Assembly: GCA_934316925.1 (NCBI GenBank)
Contig: CAKREC010000009.1
Span: 1 to 57,316 of the forward strand
DNA from: an uncultured Eubacterium sp.
Lineage (GTDB): Bacteria; Bacillota; Clostridia; Lachnospirales; Lachnospiraceae
Length of the DNA: 57,316 nucleotides
Direction of reading: 5' to 3'
Positions 17,007 to 25,383 of this stretch are shown piece after piece. Under the pieces are notes generated by a model that ran no database searches, was not told where the DNA came from, and was given only the letters and a program-made list of their open reading frames with translations. Within the stretch, counting starts at the first letter, position 1; every line of letters starts with the position of its first letter. The position numbers and the translations under genes are program-made.

Positions 17007-18416
17007 ATGGCAGAAGCAAAAAAGCCAATCAAGATTACCGAGACGATCCTTCGTGATGCTCACCAGTCTTTGATTGCTACTCGTATGACAACAGAGCAGA
17101 TGTTGCCGATTGTTGATAAAATGGATAAAGTTGGTTACCATGCCGTAGAGTGCTGGGGCGGTGCCACTTTTGATGCGTCTCTTCGTTTCTTGAAAGAGGA
17201 TCCATGGGAGAGACTTCGTAAACTTCGTGACGGATTTAAAAACACAAAACTGCAGATGCTTTTCCGTGGTCAGAATATCCTTGGATATAACCACTATGCA
17301 GATGATGTAGTAGAGTACTTTGTACAGAAATCCATTGCAAACGGAATTGACATCATTCGTATTTTTGACTGCTTGAATGATATCCGTAACTTAAAGACTG
17401 CAGTTGATGCAGCAAACCGTGAAAATGGTCATGCCCAGGTAGCACTTTCTTATACATTGGGTGACGCTTACACGATGGATTACTGGAAAGATATTGCAAA
17501 AAGAATTGAAGATATGGGTGCAAAATCACTTTGTATCAAAGATATGGCAGGTCTGTTGACCCCATATCAGGCAACGGAACTGGTATCAACATTAAAAGAT
17601 TCAGTTTCAATTCCGATCGATCTTCATACACATTATACTTCTGGTGTGGCTTCTATGACTTATTTAAAAGCAGTAGAAGCTGGATGCGATATTATTGATA
17701 CGGCGATGAGCCCATTTGCACTTGGTACCAGCCAGCCGGCTACAGAAGTTATGGTTGAGACATTCCGCGGTACCCCATATGATACCGGTCTGGATCAGAA
17801 CCTTTTGGCTGAGATCGCAGAGTACTTCCGCCCAATGCGTGAAGAAGCTTTGGAAAGTGGCCTTATGAATACCAAAGTGCTTGGTGTAAATATCAAGACA
17901 TTGATGTATCAGGTACCTGGTGGTATGCTTTCAAACCTGGTTTCCCAGTTGAAAGAGATGGGTCAGGAAGACAAGTATGAACAGGTGTTAGAAGAAGTAC
18001 CTCGTGTACGTAAAGATTTTGGTGAACCACCATTGGTTACACCATCATCACAGATTGTAGGAACACAGGCAGTATTGAATGTAGTTTCCGGTGAACGTTA
18101 TAAGATGGTTACGAAAGAATCCAAGAAACTTCTTTCTGGTGAATTTGGACAGACCGTGAAACCTTTCAATCCAGAGGTTCAGAAAAAATGTATCGGCGAC
18201 ACCAAACCGATCACATGTCGTCCAGCAGATCTTATTGAGCCACAGTTAGAGAAGATTGAGGCTGAGATGTCACAGTGGAAACAGCAGGATGAGGATGTAC
18301 TTTCTTATGCATTGTTCCCACAGGTAGCAACGGACTTCTTTAAATACCGTGAGGCACAGAAGACAAAGGTGGATGCTACATTAGCAGACAAAGAAAATCA
18401 GGTTTATCCGGTATAA
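17007..18416 (+). CDS. OadA/5S-type carboxyltransferase (oxaloacetate/pyruvate), without biotin domain
   Basis: A 469-residue TIM-barrel carboxyltransferase of the oxaloacetate decarboxylase alpha / pyruvate carboxylase B / transcarboxylase 5S family. Metal and catalytic blocks: ETILRDAHQSLIATRM, MLFRGQNILGYNHY, RIFDCLND, CIKDMAGLL with the lysine, and DLHTHYTSGVASM with two histidine ligands. It ends at VYPV without the C-terminal biotinyl domain of full-length OadA, so it must use the separate carrier. GGAGG precedes the ATG and a terminator follows. Confidence 0.88.
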   Translation: MAEAKKPIKITETILRDAHQSLIATRMTTEQMLPIVDKMDKVGYHAVECWGGATFDASLRFLKEDPWERLRKLRDGFKNTKLQMLFRGQNILGYNHYADDVVEYFVQKSIANGIDIIRIFDCLNDIRNLKTAVDAANRENGHAQVALSYTLGDAYTMDYWKDIAKRIEDMGAKSLCIKDMAGLLTPYQATELVSTLKDSVSIPIDLHTHYTSGVASMTYLKAVEAGCDIIDTAMSPFALGTSQPATEVMVETFRGTPYDTGLDQNLLAEIAEYFRPMREEALESGLMNTKVLGVNIKTLMYQVPGGMLSNLVSQLKEMGQEDKYEQVLEEVPRVRKDFGEPPLVTPSSQIVGTQAVLNVVSGERYKMVTKESKKLLSGEFGQTVKPFNPEVQKKCIGDTKPITCRPADLIEPQLEKIEAEMSQWKQQDEDVLSYALFPQVATDFFKYREAQKTKVDATLADKENQVYPV

Positions 18417-18430
18417 CAAAGATAAGATAT

Positions 18431-18461
18431 AAAAAGGTGCGTCGGTAGATGCGCCTTTTTT
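18431..18461 (+). terminator. Intrinsic terminator of the decarboxylase cluster
   Basis: A stem of about 13 bp, AAAAAGGTGC... (18431-18443) / ...GCGCCTTTTT (18448-18460), with a GGTA loop and a run of Ts. Confidence 0.88.
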
Positions 18462-18502
18462 GGTTATGGCATGATGGATGATTACCTAAGGAAGGAAGAA
18501 CG

Positions 18503-19651
18503 ATGGAACAGGTCACAGAGTTATTGCAGAAATGTTTGTCGGAACATCTGCTAAAAGTGGTTGTCAGTAATAAAAGAAAGGCAGATCTGCCGGCAAAGAT
18601 CATTATACGTCCATTTGAACAGGCAGGCGAGATCAAATTTCAGTTTGAAGAGCATAAAAATAATCAGGCATTTCATTATAATTATGCGAAAGAAGAAGCA
18701 ATTCGGAAAATTCTGGGACATTTGCCGGGCGACTACAAACAACTGGATCTTTTTACCGATACCTACAATTATTCCGTGTTGGTCAGTAAAAAAGGAAAAT
18801 CAAATATCAAGAGAAGACCAGCACAGGGATTTAAAAAGATTGAGTTGTCGCACAACCGAAAGAAAAAATATATTTTGCCGGAGCATGAGGCAGTTCCTTT
18901 TTTGATCGATCTGGGTGTCCAGACGAAAGATGGAAATATTATTCCGAAAAAGACAAAAAAATGGAAACAGATCAATCGGTTTTTGGAGTTCGTTGAGGAT
19001 GTCCTGCCGGCGCTTCCTAAAGACCGGGAGATCACGATCCTGGATTTTGGATGTGGCAAATCCTATCTTACATTTGCCATGTATTATTATTTAAAGATTT
19101 TAAAACAGTATCATGTCCGCATGATCGGTCTGGATCTGAAAAGCGATGTGATCCGGCACTGCAATCAGCTGGCAGAAAAATATGGATACAAGGAATTGAA
19201 ATTCTTAGAGGGAGACATTAGTTCCTATGAAGGTGTGGATCAGGTGGATATGGTTGTGACCCTGCATGCCTGCGATACAGCTACGGATTTTGCACTGGAT
19301 AAAGCGATCCGATGGGGCGCTAAAGTGATCTTGTCGGTGCCGTGCTGCCAGCATGAGATGAATCAGCAGATCCATAATGAATTGCTGGAACCGGTTTTAA
19401 AATATGGAATTTTAAAAGAACGGATATCGGCTCTTTTGACGGATGGATTGCGTGCCAATATCTTGGAACAAAAAGGGTATGATGTACAGCTTTTGGAATT
19501 TATCGATATGGAAGATACGCCAAAGAATCTTTTGATACGTGCGGTCAGAAAAGAAAAGCAGGGGCAGAAAAAGAATAAGGATTCTTATATGCGGTTGTGT
19601 CAGGCGCTGAACTTCCAAGGAACTTTGGAAGAATTGCAAAAAAAGGATTGA
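18503..19651 (+). CDS. Class I SAM-dependent methyltransferase, unknown target
   Basis: A 382-residue protein. The C-terminal two thirds is a Rossmann methyltransferase: motif I ILDFGCGKSYLTFA (about 184-197), MIGLDLKSDVIRHCNQLA (acidic motif II), VTLHACDTATDFALD and the loop LSVPCCQHEMNQQI. The CDTATD / PCCQHE pattern is that of the METTL/GSTCD-like family (Methyltransf_32). The N-terminal ~150 residues are basic and may bind nucleic acid. The substrate is unknown. It lies alone between a terminator and the ylxM promoter. Confidence 0.78.
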   Translation: MEQVTELLQKCLSEHLLKVVVSNKRKADLPAKIIIRPFEQAGEIKFQFEEHKNNQAFHYNYAKEEAIRKILGHLPGDYKQLDLFTDTYNYSVLVSKKGKSNIKRRPAQGFKKIELSHNRKKKYILPEHEAVPFLIDLGVQTKDGNIIPKKTKKWKQINRFLEFVEDVLPALPKDREITILDFGCGKSYLTFAMYYYLKILKQYHVRMIGLDLKSDVIRHCNQLAEKYGYKELKFLEGDISSYEGVDQVDMVVTLHACDTATDFALDKAIRWGAKVILSVPCCQHEMNQQIHNELLEPVLKYGILKERISALLTDGLRANILEQKGYDVQLLEFIDMEDTPKNLLIRAVRKEKQGQKKNKDSYMRLCQALNFQGTLEELQKKD

Positions 19652-19676
19652 CTTTCTCAAAAGACTCATGTATACT
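19648..19676 (+). promoter_or_regulatory. Promoter of ylxM-ffh operon
   Basis: TTGACT (19648-19653) and TATACT (19671-19676) with a 17-base spacer. The -35 box overlaps the stop codon of the methyltransferase gene. Transcription should begin near 19683, inside the palindrome that follows. Confidence 0.75.
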
Positions 19677-19709
19677 ACCACCTGTAAAGAAAAAAACTTT
19701 ACAGGTGGT
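19677..19709 (+). repeat. 13-bp perfect palindrome over the ylxM start of transcription
   Basis: ACCACCTGTAAAG (19677-19689) and CTTTACAGGTGGT (19697-19709) are perfect inverted copies around seven As. The right arm contains the AGGTGG ribosome site of ylxM and the left arm directly abuts the -10 box. This geometry suits a repressor operator. It could also act on readthrough transcripts as a terminator or a ribosome-site mask, but only GTTTTG follows. Confidence 0.75.
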
Positions 19710-19716
19710 GTTTTGT

Positions 19717-20085
19717 GTGAAAGACGAAAAATTAAAATCTTTTTCAGAACCGGACGAGATCGTAGAATTATCCTATTTGTATGATTTCTATGGTGCTTTA
19801 TTAAAAGAAAATCATCGCCAGATATTTGAAGACTATATATGGAACAACTTGTCACTGGGCGAGATTGCCAGCAGCCGGGATATTACCAGACAGGGCGTGT
19901 ATGATGTGATCCGCCGTTGCCGTATCCGGTTGCGTGATTACGAAGAGAAGTTACAGCTGGTGTATAAGTTTCAGCAGACCAGAGAGCGGTTGCGGGAGAT
20001 TGAAGGGATCGCAGACAGTCAGCTGGCACCGGAGCCGGCCAGATCCATACATTGCCTGGCAGAAGAGATTTATGACATGATATAG
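19717..20085 (+). CDS. ylxM: YlxM-like helix-turn-helix protein (UPF0122), SRP-associated
   Basis: A 122-residue protein with a sigma-70 region-4-like helix-turn-helix: LSLGEIASSRDITRQGVYDVIRRC (helices about 48-72, in two adjoining parts), preceded by SYLYDFYGALLKENHRQIFEDY, the family signature. YlxM is always next to ffh; in streptococci it has been linked to the SRP pathway. GTG start at 19717 follows AGGTGG with 8 bases; upstream in-frame codons belong to the methyltransferase gene region. The HTH makes it a candidate to bind the palindrome at its own promoter. Confidence 0.85.
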   Translation: MKDEKLKSFSEPDEIVELSYLYDFYGALLKENHRQIFEDYIWNNLSLGEIASSRDITRQGVYDVIRRCRIRLRDYEEKLQLVYKFQQTRERLREIEGIADSQLAPEPARSIHCLAEEIYDMI

Positions 20086-20099
20086 AGAGGAGTTGTCTT

Positions 20100-21452
20100 A
20101 TGGCTTTTGATAATTTATCAGCAAAATTACAAAGTGTTTTTAAAAACCTGAGAAGCAAAGGACGACTTACAGAGGATGATGTCAAGGCAGCTCTTCGTGA
20201 GGTTAAGATGGCTTTGCTTGAGGCCGATGTTAACTTCAAGGTTGTTAAGCAGTTCGTAAAAGCAGTGCAGGAACGAGCAGTAGGCGAAGATGTTCTGAAC
20301 AGCCTTACACCGGGACAGACGGTCATCAAGTATGTAAATGAAGAAATGGTCAAGCTGATGGGCGAGACGACGACGGAGTTAGAACTTCTTCCCGGCAATG
20401 AGATCACGGTTCTTATGATGTGTGGTCTTCAGGGTGCAGGTAAGACGACGACGACAGCGAAGCTTGCCGGCAAGTTTAAGGCGAAAGGAAGAAAGCCATT
20501 ACTGGTTGCCTGCGATGTGTATCGCCCGGCAGCGATCGAACAGCTGCAGATCAATGGTGACAAGCAGGGAGTTCCGGTATTCTCGATGGGAACGAACCAT
20601 AGTCCTGTGGATATCGCCAGAGCGGGTATTGAACACGCGAAAGCCAATGGCAACAATCTGGTGATCCTGGATACCGCCGGCCGTCTTCATGTGGATGAAG
20701 ACATGATGGAAGAACTGTCCCGCATCAAAGAAGAAGTCACGGTACACAAGACGATTTTGGTAGTTGACTCCATGACAGGTCAGGATGCGGTGAATGTAGC
20801 ATCTTCATTCAATGAAAAACTTACGATCGACGGAGTGATCCTTACCAAATTAGATGGTGATACGCGAGGTGGTGCAGCACTTTCAATCCGGGCAGTTACA
20901 GGCAGACCGATCTACTATGTAGGTATGGGTGAGAAACTGTCAGATCTCGAACAGTTCTATCCGGATCGTATGGCGTCGCGTATTCTTGGCATGGGTGATG
21001 TGCTTACATTGATCGAAAAAGCGGAAGCTGAGATTGATGAAGAGAAAGCCGTAGAGATGGCAAGGAAGATCAAGAAAGCAGAATTTGATTTCAATGATTT
21101 TCTGGATCAGATGCAGCAGATGAAGAAGATGGGCGGTCTTTCCAGTATTTTGAGCATGCTTCCCGGTATGGGATTGCCGGCCGATCTTGAGATCGATGAC
21201 GATGCCCTGAAAGGCACAGAAGCTATTATTTATTCGATGACACTGGAAGAGAGAACCAACCCTTCGATCATCAATCCTTCCCGCAAACGTCGCATTGCGG
21301 CTGGCGCAGGAGTGGATATCAGTCAAGTCAACCGGCTTATGAAACAGTTTGAACAGAGTCGGAAGATGATGAAACAGATGTCGGGTATGATGTCTGGCAA
21401 AGGTAGAAAAAAAGGCGGTTTCAAGTTCCCATTTGGCGGATTTGGAATGTAA
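20100..21452 (+). CDS. ffh: Signal recognition particle protein Ffh
   Basis: A 450-residue GTPase that targets nascent membrane proteins. Order: N domain (about 1-95), G domain with GLQGAGKTTTTAKLAG (near 105), DTAGRLHVDEDMM, TKLDGDTRGGAALS, then the methionine-rich M domain (about 320-450) with RRIAAGAGVDISQVN and a Gly/Phe/Lys-rich end. It starts 14 bases after ylxM. Confidence 0.97.
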   Translation: MAFDNLSAKLQSVFKNLRSKGRLTEDDVKAALREVKMALLEADVNFKVVKQFVKAVQERAVGEDVLNSLTPGQTVIKYVNEEMVKLMGETTTELELLPGNEITVLMMCGLQGAGKTTTTAKLAGKFKAKGRKPLLVACDVYRPAAIEQLQINGDKQGVPVFSMGTNHSPVDIARAGIEHAKANGNNLVILDTAGRLHVDEDMMEELSRIKEEVTVHKTILVVDSMTGQDAVNVASSFNEKLTIDGVILTKLDGDTRGGAALSIRAVTGRPIYYVGMGEKLSDLEQFYPDRMASRILGMGDVLTLIEKAEAEIDEEKAVEMARKIKKAEFDFNDFLDQMQQMKKMGGLSSILSMLPGMGLPADLEIDDDALKGTEAIIYSMTLEERTNPSIINPSRKRRIAAGAGVDISQVNRLMKQFEQSRKMMKQMSGMMSGKGRKKGGFKFPFGGFGM

Positions 21453-21497
21453 ACGCTTTTTTGATAAATTTTAGAATATTCAAAGGAGGTGAAAGAC

Positions 21498-21743
21498 ATG
21501 GCAGTAAAAATCAGATTGAAAAGATTAGGTCAGAAAAAGTCCCCATTTTATAGAATCGTTGTTGCTGATGAGAGATCCCCACGTGATGGAAAAAACATCG
21601 CTGAGATCGGTACTTATGACCCAAATCAGGAACCATGCGTAGTAAAAATCGATGAAGAGGCAGCTAAAACTTGGTTGTCCAATGGCGCTCAGCCAACAGA
21701 TGTTGTTGCACGCTTATTCAAACAGGCAGGCATTGAAAAGTAA
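21498..21743 (+). CDS. rpsP: 30S ribosomal protein S16
   Basis: An 81-residue protein, start [20 protein letters not shown] and core [18 protein letters not shown] 21498 follows AAAGGAGGTG; the in-frame ATG at 21489 overlaps the ribosome site. It begins the rpsP-khpA-rimM-trmD block. Confidence 0.97.
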   Translation: MAVKIRLKRLGQKKSPFYRIVVADERSPRDGKNIAEIGTYDPNQEPCVVKIDEEAAKTWLSNGAQPTDVVARLFKQAGIEK

Positions 21744-21777
21744 GGAACATGGATTCCTCACAAGATAGGAGGCTTGT

Positions 21778-22005
21778 ATGAAAGAATTAGTTGAAGTGAT
21801 TGCAAGTGCACTCGTAGACAATCCGGCAGAAGTTGTGGTTACAGAAACCGAAGACGAAAACCAGATTGTTCTCAATTTAACAGTTGCTCCTGAGGATATG
21901 GGAAAAGTGATCGGAAAACAGGGACGTATTGCAAAAGCAATCCGTACGGTAGTCCGCGCTGCCGGTTCCAAAGGAGACAAAAAAATATTGGTTGATATTC
22001 AGTAA
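21778..22005 (+). CDS. khpA: KH-domain RNA-binding protein KhpA
   Basis: A 75-residue single KH domain (GKVIGKQGRIAKAIRTVVRA carries the GxxG loop as GKQG). KhpA works with KhpB in RNA binding affecting cell division and elongation in Gram-positives. Position between rpsP and rimM is standard. Confidence 0.93.
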   Translation: MKELVEVIASALVDNPAEVVVTETEDENQIVLNLTVAPEDMGKVIGKQGRIAKAIRTVVRAAGSKGDKKILVDIQ

Positions 22006-22010
22006 TGAAG

Positions 22011-22052
22011 AAAAGTTCATAGGCAAAGCTTGCTTTGCTATGGACTTTTTTG
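22011..22052 (+). terminator. Terminator-like hairpin between khpA and rimM
   Basis: AAAAGTTCATAG...CAAAGC pairs with GCTTTG-CTATGGACTTTT and ends in TTTTTT (22045-22051). It looks like an intrinsic terminator inside the rpsP operon, probably partial, which would make ribosomal protein S16/KhpA more abundant than RimM/TrmD. Confidence 0.75.
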
Positions 22053-22072
22053 AATTTTAGAAAGGCAAGATT

Positions 22073-22588
22073 ATGGATGATATGCTTAGAATTGGAGTTG
22101 TTACAACAACTCATGGCCTTCGAGGGGAAGTAAAAGTATTTCCTACGACAGAGGACCCAAAACGATTCAAAAAATGTGATGAAGTAATTCTGGTAACCAA
22201 ACAGGGAAACTTGACTTTGCATGTAGAACATGTGAAGTTTTTTAAGAATATAGTGATCGTTAAATTCAAAGAGTTTAATGATATTAACGAAGTTGAGACA
22301 TTTCGCAAATGTGATCTGATGGTAACACGAGAAAATGCAGTACCATTGGCAGAAGGCGAATACTATCTGTATGACGTTATCGGCGCAAAAGTGATCGATG
22401 ATGACAGTGAAGAAGAAATTGGTGTGATCCGCGATGTGATGGAAACGGGAGCCAATGATGTATTCGTTATTGACACGAAGGATGGCACTGAGGTTTTATT
22501 TCCTTCGATTCCTGATTGCATCAAAAAAGTTGACACAGATGCAGGCATTGTCAGAGCACATGTGATGAAAGGTCTTATGGATTTATGA
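22073..22588 (+). CDS. rimM: 16S rRNA processing protein RimM
   Basis: A 171-residue 30S maturation factor: N-terminal barrel ([20 protein letters not shown]) and C-terminal PRC barrel ([26 protein letters not shown]). The stop overlaps the trmD start as ATGA. Confidence 0.95.
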   Translation: MDDMLRIGVVTTTHGLRGEVKVFPTTEDPKRFKKCDEVILVTKQGNLTLHVEHVKFFKNIVIVKFKEFNDINEVETFRKCDLMVTRENAVPLAEGEYYLYDVIGAKVIDDDSEEEIGVIRDVMETGANDVFVIDTKDGTEVLFPSIPDCIKKVDTDAGIVRAHVMKGLMDL

Positions 22589-23280
22589 TATATTATGTGA
22601 TGACGCTTTTTCCGGAGATGATCGAACAGGGTATGAATACGAGCATTATGGGACGTGCGATGGAAAAAGGTCTGATTGAATTAAGAACAAAAAATATTCG
22701 CGACTACACACTTGATAAACACAACAAAGTAGATGATTATCCGTATGGTGGTGGAGCAGGTATGGTTATGGAGGCTGAGCCGGTATATCGTTGCTATGAA
22801 GAGATCTGCAGCGAAGTCGGGTATCGCCCGGCTGTGATCTATCTGACCCCGCAGGGACCTACGTTTACACAGAAGATGGCACAGGAATTCTCTTCAGAAG
22901 AGACACTTGTTTTTTTGTGTGGCCATTATGAAGGCATTGATGAACGTGTATTGGAAGAGATTGTTACCGACTATGTGTCAATCGGAGACTATGTGCTTAC
23001 TGGTGGCGAACTTCCGGCAATGGTCATGATGGATGCAATCGCCAGACTGGTTCCGGGAGTGCTGAATAATGAAACTTCGGCAGAGACAGAAAGCTTTTCC
23101 AATGGTCTTTTAGAGTATCCGCAGTATACAAGACCGCCGGAGATCTTGGGAAGAAAAGTGCCGGATGTATTGTTGAGCGGTCATCATGAAAAGATTGAAA
23201 AATGGCGTCAGGAACAGTCAGAACTGCGCACAGAAGAAAGACGTCCGGATCTCTATGAAAGCTGGAAACGGAGTCATTAA
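22585..23280 (+). CDS. trmD: tRNA (guanine(37)-N1)-methyltransferase TrmD
   Basis: A 231-residue SPOUT methyltransferase. The trefoil-knot SAM site shows in [31 protein letters not shown] and [31 protein letters not shown] is the catalytic aspartate block. Starts 4 bases inside rimM. rplS, which usually follows, is not here; the operon ends at trmD and a new promoter follows. Confidence 0.96.
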   Translation: MIYYVMTLFPEMIEQGMNTSIMGRAMEKGLIELRTKNIRDYTLDKHNKVDDYPYGGGAGMVMEAEPVYRCYEEICSEVGYRPAVIYLTPQGPTFTQKMAQEFSSEETLVFLCGHYEGIDERVLEEIVTDYVSIGDYVLTGGELPAMVMMDAIARLVPGVLNNETSAETESFSNGLLEYPQYTRPPEILGRKVPDVLLSGHHEKIEKWRQEQSELRTEERRPDLYESWKRSH

Positions 23281-23289
23281 GATAATATC

Positions 23290-23318
23290 TTGCATTTTTA
23301 TGAACAAACCGTTATAAT
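23290..23318 (+). promoter_or_regulatory. Promoter of hisB-hisIE
   Basis: TTGCAT (23290-23295) and TATAAT (23313-23318) with a 17-base spacer; transcription start near 23325. No terminator is visible between trmD and this promoter. Confidence 0.72.
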
Positions 23319-23356
23319 ATTATAAAAATGTCTAAGTGCGTGTAGGAGGAAGGCTC

Positions 23357-23944
23357 ATGAGTCGCATAGCTAAAATTGAACGAAACACCAGAGAGACTCA
23401 GATTATGGTGGAATTGAATATTGATGGTACCGGAAAGTACGACATTCATACCGGTATTGGATTTTTTGACCATATGATGGAAGGATTTGCCAGACATGGT
23501 CTTTTTGACTTGCATATTGAAGTGACAGGAGATACGCATGTAGACGCCCACCATACGGTAGAAGACACCGGTATTGTTTTGGGACAGGCATTCGCAGAAG
23601 CTTTGGGCGACAAAGCGGGGATTGCCAGATTTGGATATTTTATTTTGCCTATGGATGACGCCCTTGTACTATCTTCTATGGATTTTTCGGGGCGCACATA
23701 TTTTGATTTTGAAGCAGATTTAAAAGCGGAGAGATTGGGGACGATGGAGACAGAAGTCGTCAGAGAATTTTTTATGGGTCTAGCCAGTGGAGCAGATATG
23801 AATCTGCATATCCGACAGCTGGCAGGCGAGAATACGCATCATGTAGTAGAGGCTATGTTTAAGGCAGTTGCCAAAGCGATGGATATGGCTTCGCAGATGG
23901 ATGGTCGCATTGAAGGTGTGCTGTCGACCAAAGGCGTATTATAA
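23357..23944 (+). CDS. hisB: Imidazoleglycerol-phosphate dehydratase
   Basis: A 195-residue monofunctional HisB of histidine biosynthesis. Metal-binding blocks: GIGFFDHMMEGFARHG, DAHHTVEDTGIVLG and the C-terminal repeat AGENTHHVVEAMFKA. ATG 23357 follows AGGAGG by six bases; an in-frame start at 23336 would contain that site. Confidence 0.95.
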   Translation: MSRIAKIERNTRETQIMVELNIDGTGKYDIHTGIGFFDHMMEGFARHGLFDLHIEVTGDTHVDAHHTVEDTGIVLGQAFAEALGDKAGIARFGYFILPMDDALVLSSMDFSGRTYFDFEADLKAERLGTMETEVVREFFMGLASGADMNLHIRQLAGENTHHVVEAMFKAVAKAMDMASQMDGRIEGVLSTKGVL

Positions 23945-23962
23945 ACAAAGGAGGAAGACATC

Positions 23963-25204
23963 GTGTCATATAAGAAGATTATTCCATATATCAATGGAGA
24001 AAATGAAACCGCAGCCAACATTGTAAAGCTGGCAGAAGAGTATTGCTTTGCAGGAGCTGATGAGCTGTTTCTTTATAATTATTCAAAGATTGAATCAGAG
24101 CGTGAAGAATTTCTCGCTACATTAAAAAAGATTGACAAATTGATCGATATTCCCTTTATGGTGGGAATGTATACCGGTCGTTTTGAAGATGTAAAAAAAG
24201 CATTTTATACCGGAGCGGATAAAGTTGTGATCAAATATGAGATCTGTCCGGACGAGAGTGTGATCAAGGAGTCGGTTGGCCGATTTGGCAGCGACAAGAT
24301 CATGATCGAAGTGGATGAAGAATTGCCATTCGAACGGATCCATTTTCCGGTAGACGCTCTTTTGTTAAAGCACGTTCATGCTGGCGAACTGCTGGACAAA
24401 AAGATTTTAGCTTGTGGCAAGCAGGTGATCATCCGGGACAGCCTGTTACGCAATGATCTGCAGGATCTTTTGAACACACAGTCGGTAGAAGGTGTTGCTA
24501 CCAATTATTTTGAGAATAAAGACTTATTTAAAGTAAAGAATAATATGGCAGAGGCAGGGATTCCGATGAATACCTTTACATCCTCTTTGTCATTTGATGA
24601 GTTTAAGACCGATGCACATGGATTGGTTCCTTGTGTGGTTCAGGATTACCGTACCAATCAGGTGCTGATGCTGGCTTATATGAACAAGGAGTCTTACGAG
24701 ATGACCTTGGCGACCGGCAAGATGACATATTATAGCCGGAGCCGTCAGGAACTCTGGTGCAAAGGCGACACTTCCGGTCACTATCAGTATGTAAAAGAAT
24801 TGAGACTGGACTGTGACAATGACACGATCTTAGCGAAAGTTCATCAGATCGGAGCAGCTTGTCATACCGGTGAATACAGCTGTTTCTTCAAAGAACTGGC
24901 TAAGAAAGATTACATTGATACAAATCCATTGACGATCCTGGAAGAAGATTTTGCTACGATCACCGAGAGAAAAGCACATCCAAAAGAAGGTTCTTACACC
25001 AATTACCTGTTTACCAAGGGAATTGATAAGATCTTAAAAAAATGTGGAGAAGAAGCATCGGAGATTATCATTGCAGCAAAAAATCCGGATGCAGAAGAAT
25101 TAAAATACGAAATCGCTGATTTTTTGTATCATATGATGGTACTTATGGCAGAATGTGGTCTTACATGGGAAGACATTACCAAGGAATTGGCCAATCGTCG
25201 TTAA
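23963..25204 (+). CDS. hisIE: HisIE fusion (phosphoribosyl-AMP cyclohydrolase / phosphoribosyl-ATP pyrophosphohydrolase) with HisF-like N-terminal domain
   Basis: A 413-residue three-part protein. Residues 1 to ~205 resemble HisA/HisF barrels ([50 protein letters not shown]) but the catalytic aspartate of the HisF IIPCLDV strand is Asn and the GGGI loop is GMYTGR, so it is probably not an active cyclase. HisI follows (about 210-310) with [14 protein letters not shown] and the zinc cysteines in [20 protein letters not shown]. HisE ends the protein ([31 protein letters not shown]). GTG start behind GGAGG, 18 bases after hisB. Other his genes must be elsewhere. Confidence 0.9.
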   Translation: MSYKKIIPYINGENETAANIVKLAEEYCFAGADELFLYNYSKIESEREEFLATLKKIDKLIDIPFMVGMYTGRFEDVKKAFYTGADKVVIKYEICPDESVIKESVGRFGSDKIMIEVDEELPFERIHFPVDALLLKHVHAGELLDKKILACGKQVIIRDSLLRNDLQDLLNTQSVEGVATNYFENKDLFKVKNNMAEAGIPMNTFTSSLSFDEFKTDAHGLVPCVVQDYRTNQVLMLAYMNKESYEMTLATGKMTYYSRSRQELWCKGDTSGHYQYVKELRLDCDNDTILAKVHQIGAACHTGEYSCFFKELAKKDYIDTNPLTILEEDFATITERKAHPKEGSYTNYLFTKGIDKILKKCGEEASEIIIAAKNPDAEELKYEIADFLYHMMVLMAECGLTWEDITKELANRR

Positions 25205-25240
25205 GTTTAGAAAGATTCTTGAGAATTGGAGGAATTTATT

Positions 25241-25357
25241 ATGGTATTAGCACAGGCATTTTTTCAGTATGGAGTAAAATTGGTATTATATACGGCAGTG
25301 GTTGCTCTTGGTATCGCTGCAGGCATCTTTCTCCGGAAAAAGAAAGACAATAAATAA
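25241..25357 (+). CDS. 38-residue single-pass membrane peptide ahead of pilB
   Basis: ATG 25241 follows TTGGAGG with 8 bases. The peptide has a short N-terminus (MVLAQAFFQYGVK), one hydrophobic helix (LVLYTAVVALGIAAGIFL) and a charged end (RKKKDNK), stop TAA 25355-25357. The clean ribosome site, the transmembrane profile with positive-inside tail and the tight fit 26 bases before pilB argue that it is real. Function unknown; possibly an accessory peptide of the pilus machine. Confidence 0.7.
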   Translation: MVLAQAFFQYGVKLVLYTAVVALGIAAGIFLRKKKDNK

Positions 25358-25383
25358 TACAGATATATAGGAGATTAAGGGAT

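Noticed and set aside
17007..18416. Pyruvate carboxylase subunit B
   Set aside because: The same fold, but there is no biotin carboxylase partner and no biotin domain; the OadB/OadG/carrier neighbours favour a decarboxylase or transcarboxylase role.
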